A stretch of DNA of 64,000 nt from Anaerococcus rubeinfantis. GTDB lineage: Bacteria; Bacillota; Clostridia; Tissierellales; Peptoniphilaceae. Both the position numbers and the translations under genes were made by a program. A model generated the notes under the pieces. That model was not told the origin of the DNA. It did not search any database and was given only the letters and a program-made list of their open reading frames with translations. Below, in pieces: positions 42,223 to 51,283 of this stretch (the stretch's first letter is position 1; the number at the start of each line of letters is the position of its first letter). Location of the stretch: contig NZ_LN913016.1 of the NCBI RefSeq assembly GCF_001487145.1, positions 1,240,001 to 1,304,000 of the forward strand, in the 5' to 3' direction.

Positions 42223-43796
42223 CCAAATTCGTCAGCAACATATTGGATATTTGTTCCGACAATTACATGGACAGAGTTACCATTTCTACTTGTTCCATAA
42301 GTTCCAATTTGCTTAAAGTATTCATTTTCCATAACTTTTTCAGGATCTTTTACATTTACCCTAAGTCTTGTTACACAGTTTGTGAAATCTTTTATATTTT
42401 CAGATCCACCTAGTCCAATTAAGATTTCATCAGCCATAACTTCGAACTCATCTTTAGCATCAACTTTTGTAGCATCTTCTGCCTTAGCTCCACCTTTTTT
42501 AGCCCTATATTCTTTTTTAGAATAAAGTTTTACATCACTTTTAACTTCTCTACCTGGTGTTTTAAAGTCAAATTTTTCAATTAAGAAGGTAAAGACAAAA
42601 TACCAAACTGCAATAGCAACAATTCCAACTATCAACATTTTTAAATAAGTTGACCAGTGATTTGCCATAAGTGGTATCCAGTTAAGTGAAGCCATCTCTA
42701 TAGCTCCTCCTGAAAATACTCCTACAACTCCCAAATAATACATTACTGTTGAAAGACATGCTGCAAGAACAGCGTGAACTACAAATAGTGGTGGTGCTAT
42801 AAACAAGAATGTATATTCTATTGGTTCAGTAACTCCACACATTACAGCTGAAATTACAATTGGAATTAAAAGACCAGCAACCTTCTTTTTATTTTCAGGC
42901 TTAGCAGTTTTATAAAAGGCAAGTCCAATTCCTACACAACCAAATATTTTTGACCAACCAGTAGCTGTAAAAGCTGCATATGGTGCAAGGTCTAATAGTG
43001 GTTTTGTGCTTGCTGCAAGTTCTGGTAATTGTTTAGCCCAAGCTGCATAAATTCCACCAGAAACCAAAACTGAATCATAATAAATAGGTGCGTACAACAA
43101 GTGGTGTAGACCAAAAGGTATTAAAAGTCTTTCAAGTAAGATAAATACCCAAACACCAAGTCCTCCAGAACTTGTTACAAATCCTTGGAAGCTAGAAATT
43201 ACCATTTGAATTTTTGGCCAAATTAAACAAGCAAGTACTGCGGCTGGAATCATTACAATAAATCCAAGTCCTACAACAAAGGCTGAACCTCTAAAAACTC
43301 CAAGCCATTCAGGAAGTCTTGTATCAAAATATTTATTGTGTAAAAATATTGCAAGTCCTGAAATTAATAAGGCTCCCATCATACCCATATCGAGGGTTTT
43401 AATGTTTGCTATATTTGCAAGTCCAGATTCTGCACCAGCTTCAAGTGCGTAATCAACACCAAAAACTGATCCCCAAGTTCCTAGTATGGAAGCTACATAA
43501 TAATTGAATATTAAATATATAACCAATGATTCCATACAAGCTCTAGCATTTTGTTTATTTGCAAGACCGATTGGTAGCGAAACTGCAAATAAAAGTGGCA
43601 ATTGATTAAATACTGTCCAACCGCCAGATAAAACCATATCCCAGAATCCTCTCCAGAAGGTTCCTTCTGCAGCGATTGCACCAAGTATTTGTTCGTTAGT
43701 AAACAATATTCCAAATCCAATAAGCACTGCTGAAACAGCAAAAAGCATTACTGGAGTAAACATTGCACCTCCGAACTTTTGAATTTTCTCCATCAT
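42201..43796 (-). CDS. PTS alpha-glucoside permease, EIICB
   Basis: 531 residues. The EIIC domain (about 1-420) has some ten membrane segments with the glucose-family GVTEPIEYTFLFIAPPLF motif. The EIIB domain (about 455-531) carries the phosphorylated cysteine in FTNCVTRLRV. There is no EIIA domain, so a shared EIIA from elsewhere is needed. It transports and phosphorylates an alpha-glucoside such as maltose. First gene of the operon with the GH4 enzyme, behind a strong promoter and a palindromic operator. Confidence 0.92.
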   Translation of the reverse strand: MMEKIQKFGGAMFTPVMLFAVSAVLIGFGILFTNEQILGAIAAEGTFWRGFWDMVLSGGWTVFNQLPLLFAVSLPIGLANKQNARACMESLVIYLIFNYYVASILGTWGSVFGVDYALEAGAESGLANIANIKTLDMGMMGALLISGLAIFLHNKYFDTRLPEWLGVFRGSAFVVGLGFIVMIPAAVLACLIWPKIQMVISSFQGFVTSSGGLGVWVFILLERLLIPFGLHHLLYAPIYYDSVLVSGGIYAAWAKQLPELAASTKPLLDLAPYAAFTATGWSKIFGCVGIGLAFYKTAKPENKKKVAGLLIPIVISAVMCGVTEPIEYTFLFIAPPLFVVHAVLAACLSTVMYYLGVVGVFSGGAIEMASLNWIPLMANHWSTYLKMLIVGIVAIAVWYFVFTFLIEKFDFKTPGREVKSDVKLYSKKEYRAKKGGAKAEDATKVDAKDEFEVMADEILIGLGGSENIKDFTNCVTRLRVNVKDPEKVMENEYFKQIGTYGTSRNGNSVHVIVGTNIQYVADEFGQILENE

Positions 43797-43810
43797 TTTT
43801 TAACCCTCCT

Positions 43811-43833
43811 TAGGTAAACGGTATCTTTACCTA
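43811..43833. promoter_or_regulatory. Operator-like palindrome before the PTS gene
   Basis: TAGGTAAA-CGGTATC-TTTACCTA, eight-base arms, just downstream of the -10 box, a position suited to repression. The RpiR pair is the obvious candidate binder. Confidence 0.6.
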
Positions 43834-43834
43834 T

Positions 43835-43863
43835 ATAGTATTAGAAGTCTAGTCAAATGTCAA
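43835..43863 (-). promoter_or_regulatory. Promoter of the alpha-glucoside PTS operon
   Basis: TTGACA (43858-43863), 17 bp, TACTAT (43835-43840). Confidence 0.75.
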
Positions 43864-43915
43864 TAAAGCTTGAAATATAGGGTTTCTTAACAAATTTCTT
43901 TGTAAATTTTTCTTT

Positions 43916-43957
43916 TGTGAATTTTCACATATATTTTTTAAAAAATTCTAGTACTAT
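43916..43957 (+). promoter_or_regulatory. CRP/FNR-like site and -10 box of the AOR-like gene
   Basis: TGTGAATTTTCACA (43916-43929) is a near-perfect palindrome. A -10 TACTAT lies at 43952-43957 with no good -35. The predicted start (~43964) places the palindrome centre at -41.5, the class II activator position. Confidence 0.5.
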
Positions 43958-43993
43958 GGTTAAAAGCTTTAAAAATAAAAAAACGAGGTTAGT

Positions 43994-45160
43994 ATGAAAG
44001 ATAATTATAAAATTTTATTAATAGATCTTTATGAAAAGACAACAAAAGTCCAATATGTTGACAAAAAAATCAGTGATTTTTATATGGGAGGATTTGGCCT
44101 ATCTCTTTGGTGGCTTTCTGAAAATAAAGATATAGAAAATCCCTGGCTTGTTTTTTCTTCATCTTTGATAGATTTTAAAAATCCCATAAATAAATTTATT
44201 ATTCTTACAAAAAATAAGGAAAACAAAATAAAAAGTGCTAGCATGGGAGGGAATTTTTCTTATTATTTAAAAAAATCTTCTTATGATGGGCTTGTTTTAT
44301 ACAAAAAAAGCGAAAATCCTTGCGAAATTTTTATTGATGGGGATAAAATTTTATTTAATGAAATAGAAATAAATGAAAATTCCAATAGTTTGAAAAATAA
44401 ATATTTAAAAGAAAAGTACGGAGAGGATACTTCTTCACTTTATATCACTGAATCTGCTTTTAGGGGAGATTATTTATCAAGATTGATTGAAGATGAGTAT
44501 CGCGGGTGTTCAAAAAATATTGGAAATTTTTTATTAGAAAAAAATGTTTTTTCAATAACTGTAAAAAATAATAATTTAAGAGAGATCAATACCCCTAATA
44601 TATTCGAAAAAAATGAAAATAGGATTTGTAAAGCTTGTCTTTTGGGGTGTCATTCTAAAAGAATATCCAAAAGAGAAAGTATCTTTTCTGCAAAAGAGAT
44701 TTATAATGATAATGAAATTTATAAATTAAAAAGGATAAAAAATAGGCTTGATGAATATGGAATTGACGAATTTGGCCTATCAAATGCAATAGAATTTTCC
44801 TACAAAAATTTAAACCATATTTATAATTTTAAAAATCTAGACATTTATGAGTTGGAAAAAATTTCCAAAGATCTTGTGGATGAAAATAGAAAAGATATTT
44901 ATTCTGACCTTGCAAAAGGCGAAAAATATTTAGAAAAAAAATATTGTATAGAGATTGAAAAAAAGAAAAAGAGCAAAAATAAATTTAAGGAAAATGCCAA
45001 AATAATAGATTCAGCAGGACTTTGTTTATTTTCAGTAGATCCTAGAGACTTATCCAATATTAAAGATACTATAAATAAAATTTCAAATTCTTCTTATAGT
45101 GAAAAAGATTTGGAAGATTTGAGTGAAAAAATAGAAAAATTAGAAAGCAGCCTAAAGTAA
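43994..45160 (+). CDS. Shortened aldehyde:ferredoxin oxidoreductase-like protein
   Basis: 388 residues against about 600 for AOR. AOR landmarks appear in order: MGGFGLSLWWL near the start, SMGGNFSYYLKKSSYDGLVLYKK (split by family spacing), the iron-sulfur cysteines Cys212-x2-Cys215-x3-Cys219, DEFGLSN (258-264) and DSAGLCL (339-345) in place of the two DxxGL(C/D) pterin motifs, the latter with the fourth cysteine Cys344, and a DLEDLSEKIEKLE tail. About 150 residues between the two pterin motifs are gone. It faces the tungstate/molybdopterin operon, so a tungstopterin enzyme or cofactor-binding helper is plausible. Catalysis is uncertain. Confidence 0.65.
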   Translation: MKDNYKILLIDLYEKTTKVQYVDKKISDFYMGGFGLSLWWLSENKDIENPWLVFSSSLIDFKNPINKFIILTKNKENKIKSASMGGNFSYYLKKSSYDGLVLYKKSENPCEIFIDGDKILFNEIEINENSNSLKNKYLKEKYGEDTSSLYITESAFRGDYLSRLIEDEYRGCSKNIGNFLLEKNVFSITVKNNNLREINTPNIFEKNENRICKACLLGCHSKRISKRESIFSAKEIYNDNEIYKLKRIKNRLDEYGIDEFGLSNAIEFSYKNLNHIYNFKNLDIYELEKISKDLVDENRKDIYSDLAKGEKYLEKKYCIEIEKKKKSKNKFKENAKIIDSAGLCLFSVDPRDLSNIKDTINKISNSSYSEKDLEDLSEKIEKLESSLK

Positions 45161-45167
45161 TTTAAGT

Positions 45168-45339
45168 TCAGAGCGTAGACAGAGTATTTTAGTAATTCAT
45201 AAATAATTAAATAATAAAATTATGATACTACCCATCTCGACTAAGTGAGTGAAACGAACGCATGGAGAGATCCCATGAGATTTCTCCGCTCGTTGCACTC
45301 GGTCGAAATGAGCAAGTTCCTATTTTGTCATCAGTCTGA
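45168..45339. repeat. Terminator-associated repeat, subfamily 2, copy C (172 bp)
   Basis: Matches copy B at both ends (TCAGAGCGTAGACA.. and reverse-complemented TCAGACTGATGACAAA) and over the GGAGAGATC/GATTTCTCC hairpin and GCTCGTTGCACTCGGTCG segment, but lacks the 12-bp hairpin and following ~85 bp. The flanks AAAGTAATTTAAG (45154-45166) and AAATTAATTTAAG (45344-45356) are a degenerate duplication. It separates the convergent AOR-like and tupC genes. Confidence 0.82.
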
Positions 45340-45341
45340 AA

Positions 45342-45923
45342 CTAAATTAATTTAAGCTGCTTTTCTTTTATTTCTACGTGGAAATCATATGTGTAATTTT
45401 TAATATTTTCGTGGCTTATTAAAATTACCATTCTGTCATTTTTTTCTTTTAGCCACTTATCCAAATAATCATTTGCCCTTTTCCTTGAAATTTTGTCCAT
45501 TTGTGAAAAAGGCTCATCCAAAAGCAAAGTTTCTTTTGCCTTTAAAATCGACCTTAAAAATACGACCTTTTCTTTTTCTCCACCTGAAAGACTCTCTACA
45601 TTTTGGTCAAGGAACTTTTCTATGCCAAAATATTTCAAATCTTCTTTAAAATTTTCAGGATTTTTTCCTATTATTTTAAAATTATCTCTTGGAGTTTTTT
45701 TAAAAATATAGGGATCTTGAGCCTGATAAATTATATTTTTATCACTAATAATTTCTCCTTTTACCAAATTATTAAGACCTAGAAAAGATTTTAATAGTGT
45801 AGATTTACCAGCCCCATTTTCTCCTGTAAGTATATATTTTTTTCCATCAATAAAAGAAAAATTTTCTATATCAAATAAAATTTCCCCTTCTATTTTGGCT
45901 TGTAAGTTTTTTAACTTTATCAT
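45342..45923 (-). CDS. tupC: Tungstate ABC transporter, ATP-binding protein
   Basis: 193 residues from the second of two tandem ATGs, the better spaced from AAGGAG. Walker A GENGAGKST, signature ESLSGGEKEK, Walker B TLLLDEP and a switch histidine in ILISHE. Compact, without a C-terminal regulatory domain. It overlaps the permease gene by about 53 bp. Specificity comes from TupA two genes upstream. Confidence 0.88.
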   Translation of the reverse strand: MIKLKNLQAKIEGEILFDIENFSFIDGKKYILTGENGAGKSTLLKSFLGLNNLVKGEIISDKNIIYQAQDPYIFKKTPRDNFKIIGKNPENFKEDLKYFGIEKFLDQNVESLSGGEKEKVVFLRSILKAKETLLLDEPFSQMDKISRKRANDYLDKWLKEKNDRMVILISHENIKNYTYDFHVEIKEKQLKLI

Positions 45924-46557
45924 CATCTCTCCTTGAAAAAATCATTGCCAAAAAGGAGACTCCAAAAGATATTAGCATCAAAATTATTCCAAGTCTTATA
46001 CTCATGGAATAATTTCCCTTATTATTTTCTAGGACTATGGCTGATGTCAAAACCCTAGTTTTATATCTTATGTTTCCTCCAACTATCATAACTGCTCCAA
46101 CTTCTGAAATAGCTCTTCCAAAACCTGTTATAAGGGCAGAAATAATAGAATTTTCAATTTCTAGCAAAAGTTGCTTGAAAATTTTCGATTTTTTTAAGCC
46201 AAGGCCTAGGCAAGTTTCCATAAATGAAGATTTTATACTTTCTACTGCTGGATAAATATTTGCACAAATTATGGGTGTTACAATTAGAATTTGGGCAATT
46301 ATTATGACTTTTTCTGTATAAAGCCAAGAAAGACTTCCCAAAATTCCATTTTTTGAAAATATTAAATAGACAAATACTCCCGCTATAACCGGTGGCAAGG
46401 ATGTAAAGGCATTGATAAGAATTTTTAAAATTTTTATAAATTTATTGTCATTTAATCCAAGGTAAAAGGCCAAAAAAATTGCAAAAATTCCAGAAATTAA
46501 GCTTGAAATTATACAAATTTTTAAGGTCAATAAAACAATGGAATAAATTTCATTCAT
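45871..46557 (-). CDS. tupB: Tungstate ABC transporter, permease
   Basis: 228 residues with about five to six membrane helices and the EAA-like coupling loop (ETCLGLGLKKSKIFKQLLL) and GFGRAISEVGAVMIVGGN typical of TupB/ModB-type permeases. It starts 1 bp after tupA ends and overlaps tupC by about 53 bp, an unusually long overlap. Confidence 0.9.
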   Translation of the reverse strand: MNEIYSIVLLTLKICIISSLISGIFAIFLAFYLGLNDNKFIKILKILINAFTSLPPVIAGVFVYLIFSKNGILGSLSWLYTEKVIIIAQILIVTPIICANIYPAVESIKSSFMETCLGLGLKKSKIFKQLLLEIENSIISALITGFGRAISEVGAVMIVGGNIRYKTRVLTSAIVLENNKGNYSMSIRLGIILMLISFGVSFLAMIFSRRDDDKVKKLTSQNRRGNFI

Positions 46558-46558
46558 C

Positions 46559-47458
46559 CTATTCTCCTAAGAAGAAAAGTTGTTGACCATAATCCTCTTT
46601 TCCATATTCGCTAATTAATTTTGAGGCCTTGTCTGATAGCATCCAATCTTGGAATTTCTTAGCATTTTCTTGGTTTGTTCCCTTTACTTTGTCAGGATTT
46701 ACTATAATAATTGAATAAACATTTTTAAGAGCATCTGATTGGTCAACTAAAACTTCCAAATCCAAATCATTTTCCATGGTTAAAAATGTTGATAAATCTG
46801 TTAAAGTATATGCATTATTTTCTGATGCAAATGTTAGGGTTGCTCCCATGCCATCTCCAAGTGAATTGTAATTTTCTTTTTTGGATAATTCGTCAACATC
46901 AACGCCTGCTTTTTCCCAAATTTTTAATTCTTTGTTGTGAGTTCCTGACTCATCTCCTCTTGATACAAATTTTTCATCCTTTTCATTTATTAATTTGAAG
47001 GCTTCTTCTGCATCTTTTCCTTTAATTCCTGCTGGGTCATCTTTTGGTCCAACTATTACAAAGAAATTGTGCATGAAAGATTTTCTTTCAAGTCCATATC
47101 CTTCTTCGATGAATTTTTCTTCTGCATCTTTTGAGTGAACCAAAATTACATCAGCATTTCCTGCCTTTGCATCTTCGATTGCAGCTCCTGTTCCCTTTGA
47201 AACAATTTCCATATCAAGTCCTGTGTCTTTTTTGAAATCATCTCTCAAATAATCCATCAAACCTGAATCATTAACAGAAGTTGTTGTTGTAAGTCTAACG
47301 ATTTTATCTTCCTTATTATCTTCGTTAGAAGTTACTACAGCCTCATTACTTGAAGAATTCGAATTAGATGCAACTTTCGCATCCTTGTCATTTTTTGCGC
47401 ATCCTGTAAAAGCAAATACAAGTGCAAGTGCCAACAAATTTAGTTTTTTAATTTTCAT
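46559..47458 (-). CDS. tupA: Tungstate-binding lipoprotein
   Basis: 299 residues. Signal peptide with lipobox FTGC and a Ser/Asn linker, then a periplasmic-binding-protein fold. Diagnostic TupA features are TTTTSVNDSGL, VSKGTGAAIEDAKAGNADV and SRGDESGTHNKELKIW, which contribute to the anion site. These favour tungstate over molybdate. It is next to molybdopterin genes and formate dehydrogenase, so the enzyme here probably uses tungsten. Confidence 0.92.
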   Translation of the reverse strand: MKIKKLNLLALALVFAFTGCAKNDKDAKVASNSNSSSNEAVVTSNEDNKEDKIVRLTTTTSVNDSGLMDYLRDDFKKDTGLDMEIVSKGTGAAIEDAKAGNADVILVHSKDAEEKFIEEGYGLERKSFMHNFFVIVGPKDDPAGIKGKDAEEAFKLINEKDEKFVSRGDESGTHNKELKIWEKAGVDVDELSKKENYNSLGDGMGATLTFASENNAYTLTDLSTFLTMENDLDLEVLVDQSDALKNVYSIIIVNPDKVKGTNQENAKKFQDWMLSDKASKLISEYGKEDYGQQLFFLGE

Positions 47459-47467
47459 TTTTTCCTC

Positions 47468-49363
47468 CTATAAAATATTTCCACTTTCCTTAGTATTATA
47501 CCCACCTAAGTCTTTCATTTTATTTTTAAATTCATCTGATTTTAAAACTTCGATTAAGTCCTTAATAGATTCGAGTTTCAAATTTTCTTTTTTTATTATA
47601 AATTGATATTCTTCATCTTTTAGGTAAATAAAATCTATGTCCATTTTTATGGCAGCTGATTCAACTCCAATTGAAAAATCACAATCTCCGTTTTTTACTG
47701 CAAGGGCAGCAGACAAGTGAGTAGTCACTTCGTTGTCATAGCCATTTATTTTTTCTGGATCAATATTTTTCTTTTTTAACAAATAATCAAACAACAAACG
47801 AGTCCCTGCTCCTCTTTGCCTGTTTACCATTTTTTTATCAAGAAGGTCTTCTATGGTTTTAATTTTTAATGGATTATTTTTTTGAACAAAAATCCCCTGC
47901 CTACGCCCAACTACATTTATTTTTGAAACTTCCTCTTTTTCAAAAAATAAATCAATTGCCTCGTTGTTATAGGTCCCGTTTTCATCTAGTAAATGTGATG
48001 GAGCAAGCATACAATCTCCTTGGCTTAGGGCCTTGAGTCCTGCCAAAGAGCCAACGTGTGATGATGAAATTCTTGTAAGCTTTTTATCTTTTGCAAACAA
48101 ATCATTTAAAATATCCAAAACTATATCGTGAGATCCAATTGAAACCATCCTGTTTTCAAAAACTTTTTTTGGAATTGGTCTGTGCAAGGTGACCTCTACC
48201 AAATCTCCCCTATTATAACCTTCAATATTTCTATCAATAATTAAATAACCGTCTGATTCTGATAAAGAAAACAAGGATCCAGCCTTCCTATCAAGAGGAG
48301 TTACAATAATTTCTCCATCAACCAAACCAATTTTAACCCTAATGTATTCCCTGTTTTTTAATGAAGAAATAAGAGGTTTAGTAAGTTTTGCCTTAATTTT
48401 TATTTTATCATCAGAAATAATTCTCATTTTTTTAAGAAGAGTAGGAAGGACAATTTTATCAAAAACTATATGGGTTGAAACGGGATAACCTGGAAGTCCA
48501 ACAAAGGGAGTTTGGGAAATTTTTCCAAGAATTGCAGGCTTTCCGGGTTTTATTGAAAGACCATGAACAAAAACTTCTCCAATTTCCTCTACAATTTCTC
48601 TCGTATAATCCTTGCTTCCTGCAGAAGTTCCTGCAATTAAGGTTACAAAATCACATTCTTTCTCGGCCTTTTCAAGAGCCTTTTTAATTTGTTTTTTTTC
48701 ATCTTTTACAATGGGATAAATTATTGTTTCAAAACCACACTCTTTTGCCATAGATTTTAACATAGAAGAATTTGATTCAATAATTTTTCCCTTCACCAAG
48801 TCTTCTTTGTTATCAATTATTTCATTTCCAGATGGAATAATTCCAATAATTGGTTTTTTTAAGACCTCAATTTCATTTATTCCTGCAGAAATTAAAACCG
48901 AAAGATCAACCGACCTAAATTTGTGATAAGATGTAAAAATCAAATCTTTTTCGATTACATCTTCTCCTTGGATTCTTATATTCTCCCAGGCATTTACAGG
49001 TTTTAAAATTACAATTCCATCTTCTTTAATTTCCACATCTTCTATCATTATTACTGCATCATAAGGTTTTATTAAGGCAGAACCCGTATTACAATAAATA
49101 AAATCTTCATTTTTTATAAACAAAGGCTTATTTTCTCTTGCAAGTTTTGTCATCTCACTTTTAACCATAACCCCATCCATGGCTGATGAATGGTAGGCTG
49201 GTGATGAATATTTTGCAAAAACTGCATTTTTTGAAACTCTTCCAAAAGCATCCTTGGAATCAATAATTTCACTTTTTTCATCTACAAAAAATTCCCCAAT
49301 ATTTTCGTGAAAAATCTCTATTGCCTCTTCTAACTCTTTTGTATCCAAATAAATATTTCTCAT
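47468..49363 (-). CDS. MoeA-like molybdopterin protein fused to a PBP-like domain
   Basis: 631 residues. The first ~410 are MoeA-like (SAMDGVMVKS, NTGSALIKPYDAVIMIED, SGNEI, AGTSAGSKDYT, GLSIKPGKPAILG, GLPGYPVS). The last ~200 form a periplasmic-binding-like domain found in ModE/LysR-type oxyanion sensors (RISSSHVGSLAGLKAL, NRQRGAGTRLLFDYLL, CDFSIGVESAA). It is known as a two-domain molybdopterin biosynthesis protein. It may insert the metal and sense substrate or metal. It overlaps the next moeA by 4 bp. Confidence 0.88.
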   Translation of the reverse strand: MRNIYLDTKELEEAIEIFHENIGEFFVDEKSEIIDSKDAFGRVSKNAVFAKYSSPAYHSSAMDGVMVKSEMTKLARENKPLFIKNEDFIYCNTGSALIKPYDAVIMIEDVEIKEDGIVILKPVNAWENIRIQGEDVIEKDLIFTSYHKFRSVDLSVLISAGINEIEVLKKPIIGIIPSGNEIIDNKEDLVKGKIIESNSSMLKSMAKECGFETIIYPIVKDEKKQIKKALEKAEKECDFVTLIAGTSAGSKDYTREIVEEIGEVFVHGLSIKPGKPAILGKISQTPFVGLPGYPVSTHIVFDKIVLPTLLKKMRIISDDKIKIKAKLTKPLISSLKNREYIRVKIGLVDGEIIVTPLDRKAGSLFSLSESDGYLIIDRNIEGYNRGDLVEVTLHRPIPKKVFENRMVSIGSHDIVLDILNDLFAKDKKLTRISSSHVGSLAGLKALSQGDCMLAPSHLLDENGTYNNEAIDLFFEKEEVSKINVVGRRQGIFVQKNNPLKIKTIEDLLDKKMVNRQRGAGTRLLFDYLLKKKNIDPEKINGYDNEVTTHLSAALAVKNGDCDFSIGVESAAIKMDIDFIYLKDEEYQFIIKKENLKLESIKDLIEVLKSDEFKNKMKDLGGYNTKESGNIL

Positions 49364-50577
49364 CTAATAAGATTCACCCACACTTTTTCATTTTCTTTTA
49401 TTCCTTCAACGTACTCATCAATAACAATATAGCCCTTGGCTTTTTTCAGTAAAGAAATATTGTTGGAAAATCCAAAAATAGGACTTGCCACAAGGTCATT
49501 TCCTTCTTTTTTTATTTCCACAAGACAAATCATTGTTTTTGCTGAAGTATTAGCAATATTTCTCTTGATTTTGCATTTTATTTTTAAATTTTCATCAATT
49601 TTAAAATATTTTTCATAGGCTTTTTGGAAAATCGTCCTAAAAACTGCATAGGCACTAATAGGATTTCCAGGAAGTCCCAAAATCATTGTTTTATTGTTTT
49701 GACTCAAACTTGTAGGCTTTCCAGGTTTTATAGAAATTCCATGATAAATCATTCCAGGATTTAATTCTTTTGAAATGCTTGGAACAAAATCTTTATTTCC
49801 CTTTGATGATGAACCAGAAATTATTATCAAATCCAAATCCTCTTCAAGCTCTTTTTTTATTAAATTTCTTTCATCTTCCAAGTGTTTCATAGAAATAACA
49901 TCAATTCCCATATTTTTTAGCAAAGAATAAAGCATATAGGAATTAATATCCCTTGATTTTCCTGGTACTAGATTTGAATTTACCGGAATAATTTCATCCC
50001 CAGTAGATAAAATTTTACATTTTAATTTGTCATAAACCTCAATTTTTTCATAGCCAAGACTCGCTGCCATGGCTATTGTTTCAGGATCTATGATTTTTCC
50101 TTCTTTTTCGTAAATATCTCCAATTTTTGAATCATCACCAATATCTATAATATTTTCCATAAAAACCACAGGCTTACTGATTGAAATTAATTTTTTTGAT
50201 AAAATTTCTGTATATTCTATGGGTAAAACTGCATCTGCCCCTTCTGGAACCATGCCGCCAGTATAAATTTTTGAGGCCTCGCCTCTTTTTAATTTTTTTT
50301 GAGGAACCTGGCCCATTTGGATTTCTTCAATAACTTTTAACATTGAAGGAATCGAATCTGTCGCACCAAGGCTATCCTTATAATTTATGGCGTAGCCGTC
50401 CATAGTACTTTTTCTAAAACATGGCAGATTATCTTTTGAAATCAAATCATTAGCCAAAATATAGCCCAAAGAATTGCAAGTTTTTATTTGGATTTTTTTC
50501 TTATATCCAATTTTTTCCATCAAAGAAACCTGTAAATCAATAGCCTTATCTATTTTTACAACATCTAATAAATCCAT
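49360..50577 (-). CDS. moeA: Molybdopterin molybdenumtransferase
   Basis: 405 residues. Inserts molybdate or tungstate into adenylylated molybdopterin. Motifs: STMDGYAINYKD, YTGGMVPEGADAVLPIE, STGDEI, SGSSSKGNKDF, ISIKPGKPTSL, LGLPGNPISAYAVF. It precedes the fused paralogue; such MoeA pairs are usual where tungsten or bis-MGD enzymes are made. MoaABCDE and MogA are not in the window. Confidence 0.93.
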   Translation of the reverse strand: MDLLDVVKIDKAIDLQVSLMEKIGYKKKIQIKTCNSLGYILANDLISKDNLPCFRKSTMDGYAINYKDSLGATDSIPSMLKVIEEIQMGQVPQKKLKRGEASKIYTGGMVPEGADAVLPIEYTEILSKKLISISKPVVFMENIIDIGDDSKIGDIYEKEGKIIDPETIAMAASLGYEKIEVYDKLKCKILSTGDEIIPVNSNLVPGKSRDINSYMLYSLLKNMGIDVISMKHLEDERNLIKKELEEDLDLIIISGSSSKGNKDFVPSISKELNPGMIYHGISIKPGKPTSLSQNNKTMILGLPGNPISAYAVFRTIFQKAYEKYFKIDENLKIKCKIKRNIANTSAKTMICLVEIKKEGNDLVASPIFGFSNNISLLKKAKGYIVIDEYVEGIKENEKVWVNLIR

Positions 50578-50584
50578 ATAAACC

Positions 50585-51283
50585 TCATTTTATAGAAAGA
50601 TTTTCATTTTTTTTATAAACATTAAATCTTTCCCCTCTTGCAAAACCTATTAAATTTATATTTTTCTCCCTTGCCAAATCAACTGCAAAACTTGTTGGGC
50701 ATGACTGGGAAATAAGAAGGTTAAAACCAATATTTAAAATTTTTTCCATAATAACTTCACTTATCCTACAAGATGTAAAAATAAATTTATCAGATAGGTC
50801 GATTTCATTTTTTAAAATATAGCCAATCAATTTATCAACGGCATTACTTCTTGAAACATCTTCCTCAAATTTTATAATTTGGTAATTTTTTACAAGGGCA
50901 CAAGAATGAGCCCCTCCAGTTCTTTTAAAAATTTCGGACTCATTTTGAAATCTTTTTGAAAAATCGAAAAGTTTTTTCCTATCAATTGTTTGATTTTTAA
51001 TCTCTCTTATCTTTTTTTGAGATTTTTCCTTCTTTAAATCAAGATAAACTTTATTTTCTTTTATTTTTAAATTTTTAATATCGTTTATTGAATTAATGAG
51101 ATTTTCGCTATAAAGATGGCCTATGACAAGATTTTCTATTTCAACTGGAGTTAAGGTTAATCTTGTAAATTTTTCCCCATTTACAAAAATTTCTAAAGGA
51201 TATTCAACAATGACCTCATCCATCAAGTTCAAATCCACATCTTTTTCAATTTTTTCAATCTGGTATTTTTTAACTGAATTCAT
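50585..51283 (-). CDS. fdhD: Formate dehydrogenase sulfurtransferase
   Basis: 232 residues. Transfers sulfur from a cysteine desulfurase to the bis-MGD cofactor, which is required for active formate dehydrogenase. Motifs: EYPLEIFVNG, TPVEIENLVIGHLYSE, TGGAHSCALV, EDVSRSNAVDKLIG and SFAVDLAREKNINLIGFARG. The usual CxxC is not obvious; cysteines occur in HSCAL, SCRIS and QSCPTS. It overlaps mobA by 14 bp. Confidence 0.92.
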   Translation of the reverse strand: MNSVKKYQIEKIEKDVDLNLMDEVIVEYPLEIFVNGEKFTRLTLTPVEIENLVIGHLYSENLINSINDIKNLKIKENKVYLDLKKEKSQKKIREIKNQTIDRKKLFDFSKRFQNESEIFKRTGGAHSCALVKNYQIIKFEEDVSRSNAVDKLIGYILKNEIDLSDKFIFTSCRISEVIMEKILNIGFNLLISQSCPTSFAVDLAREKNINLIGFARGERFNVYKKNENLSIK

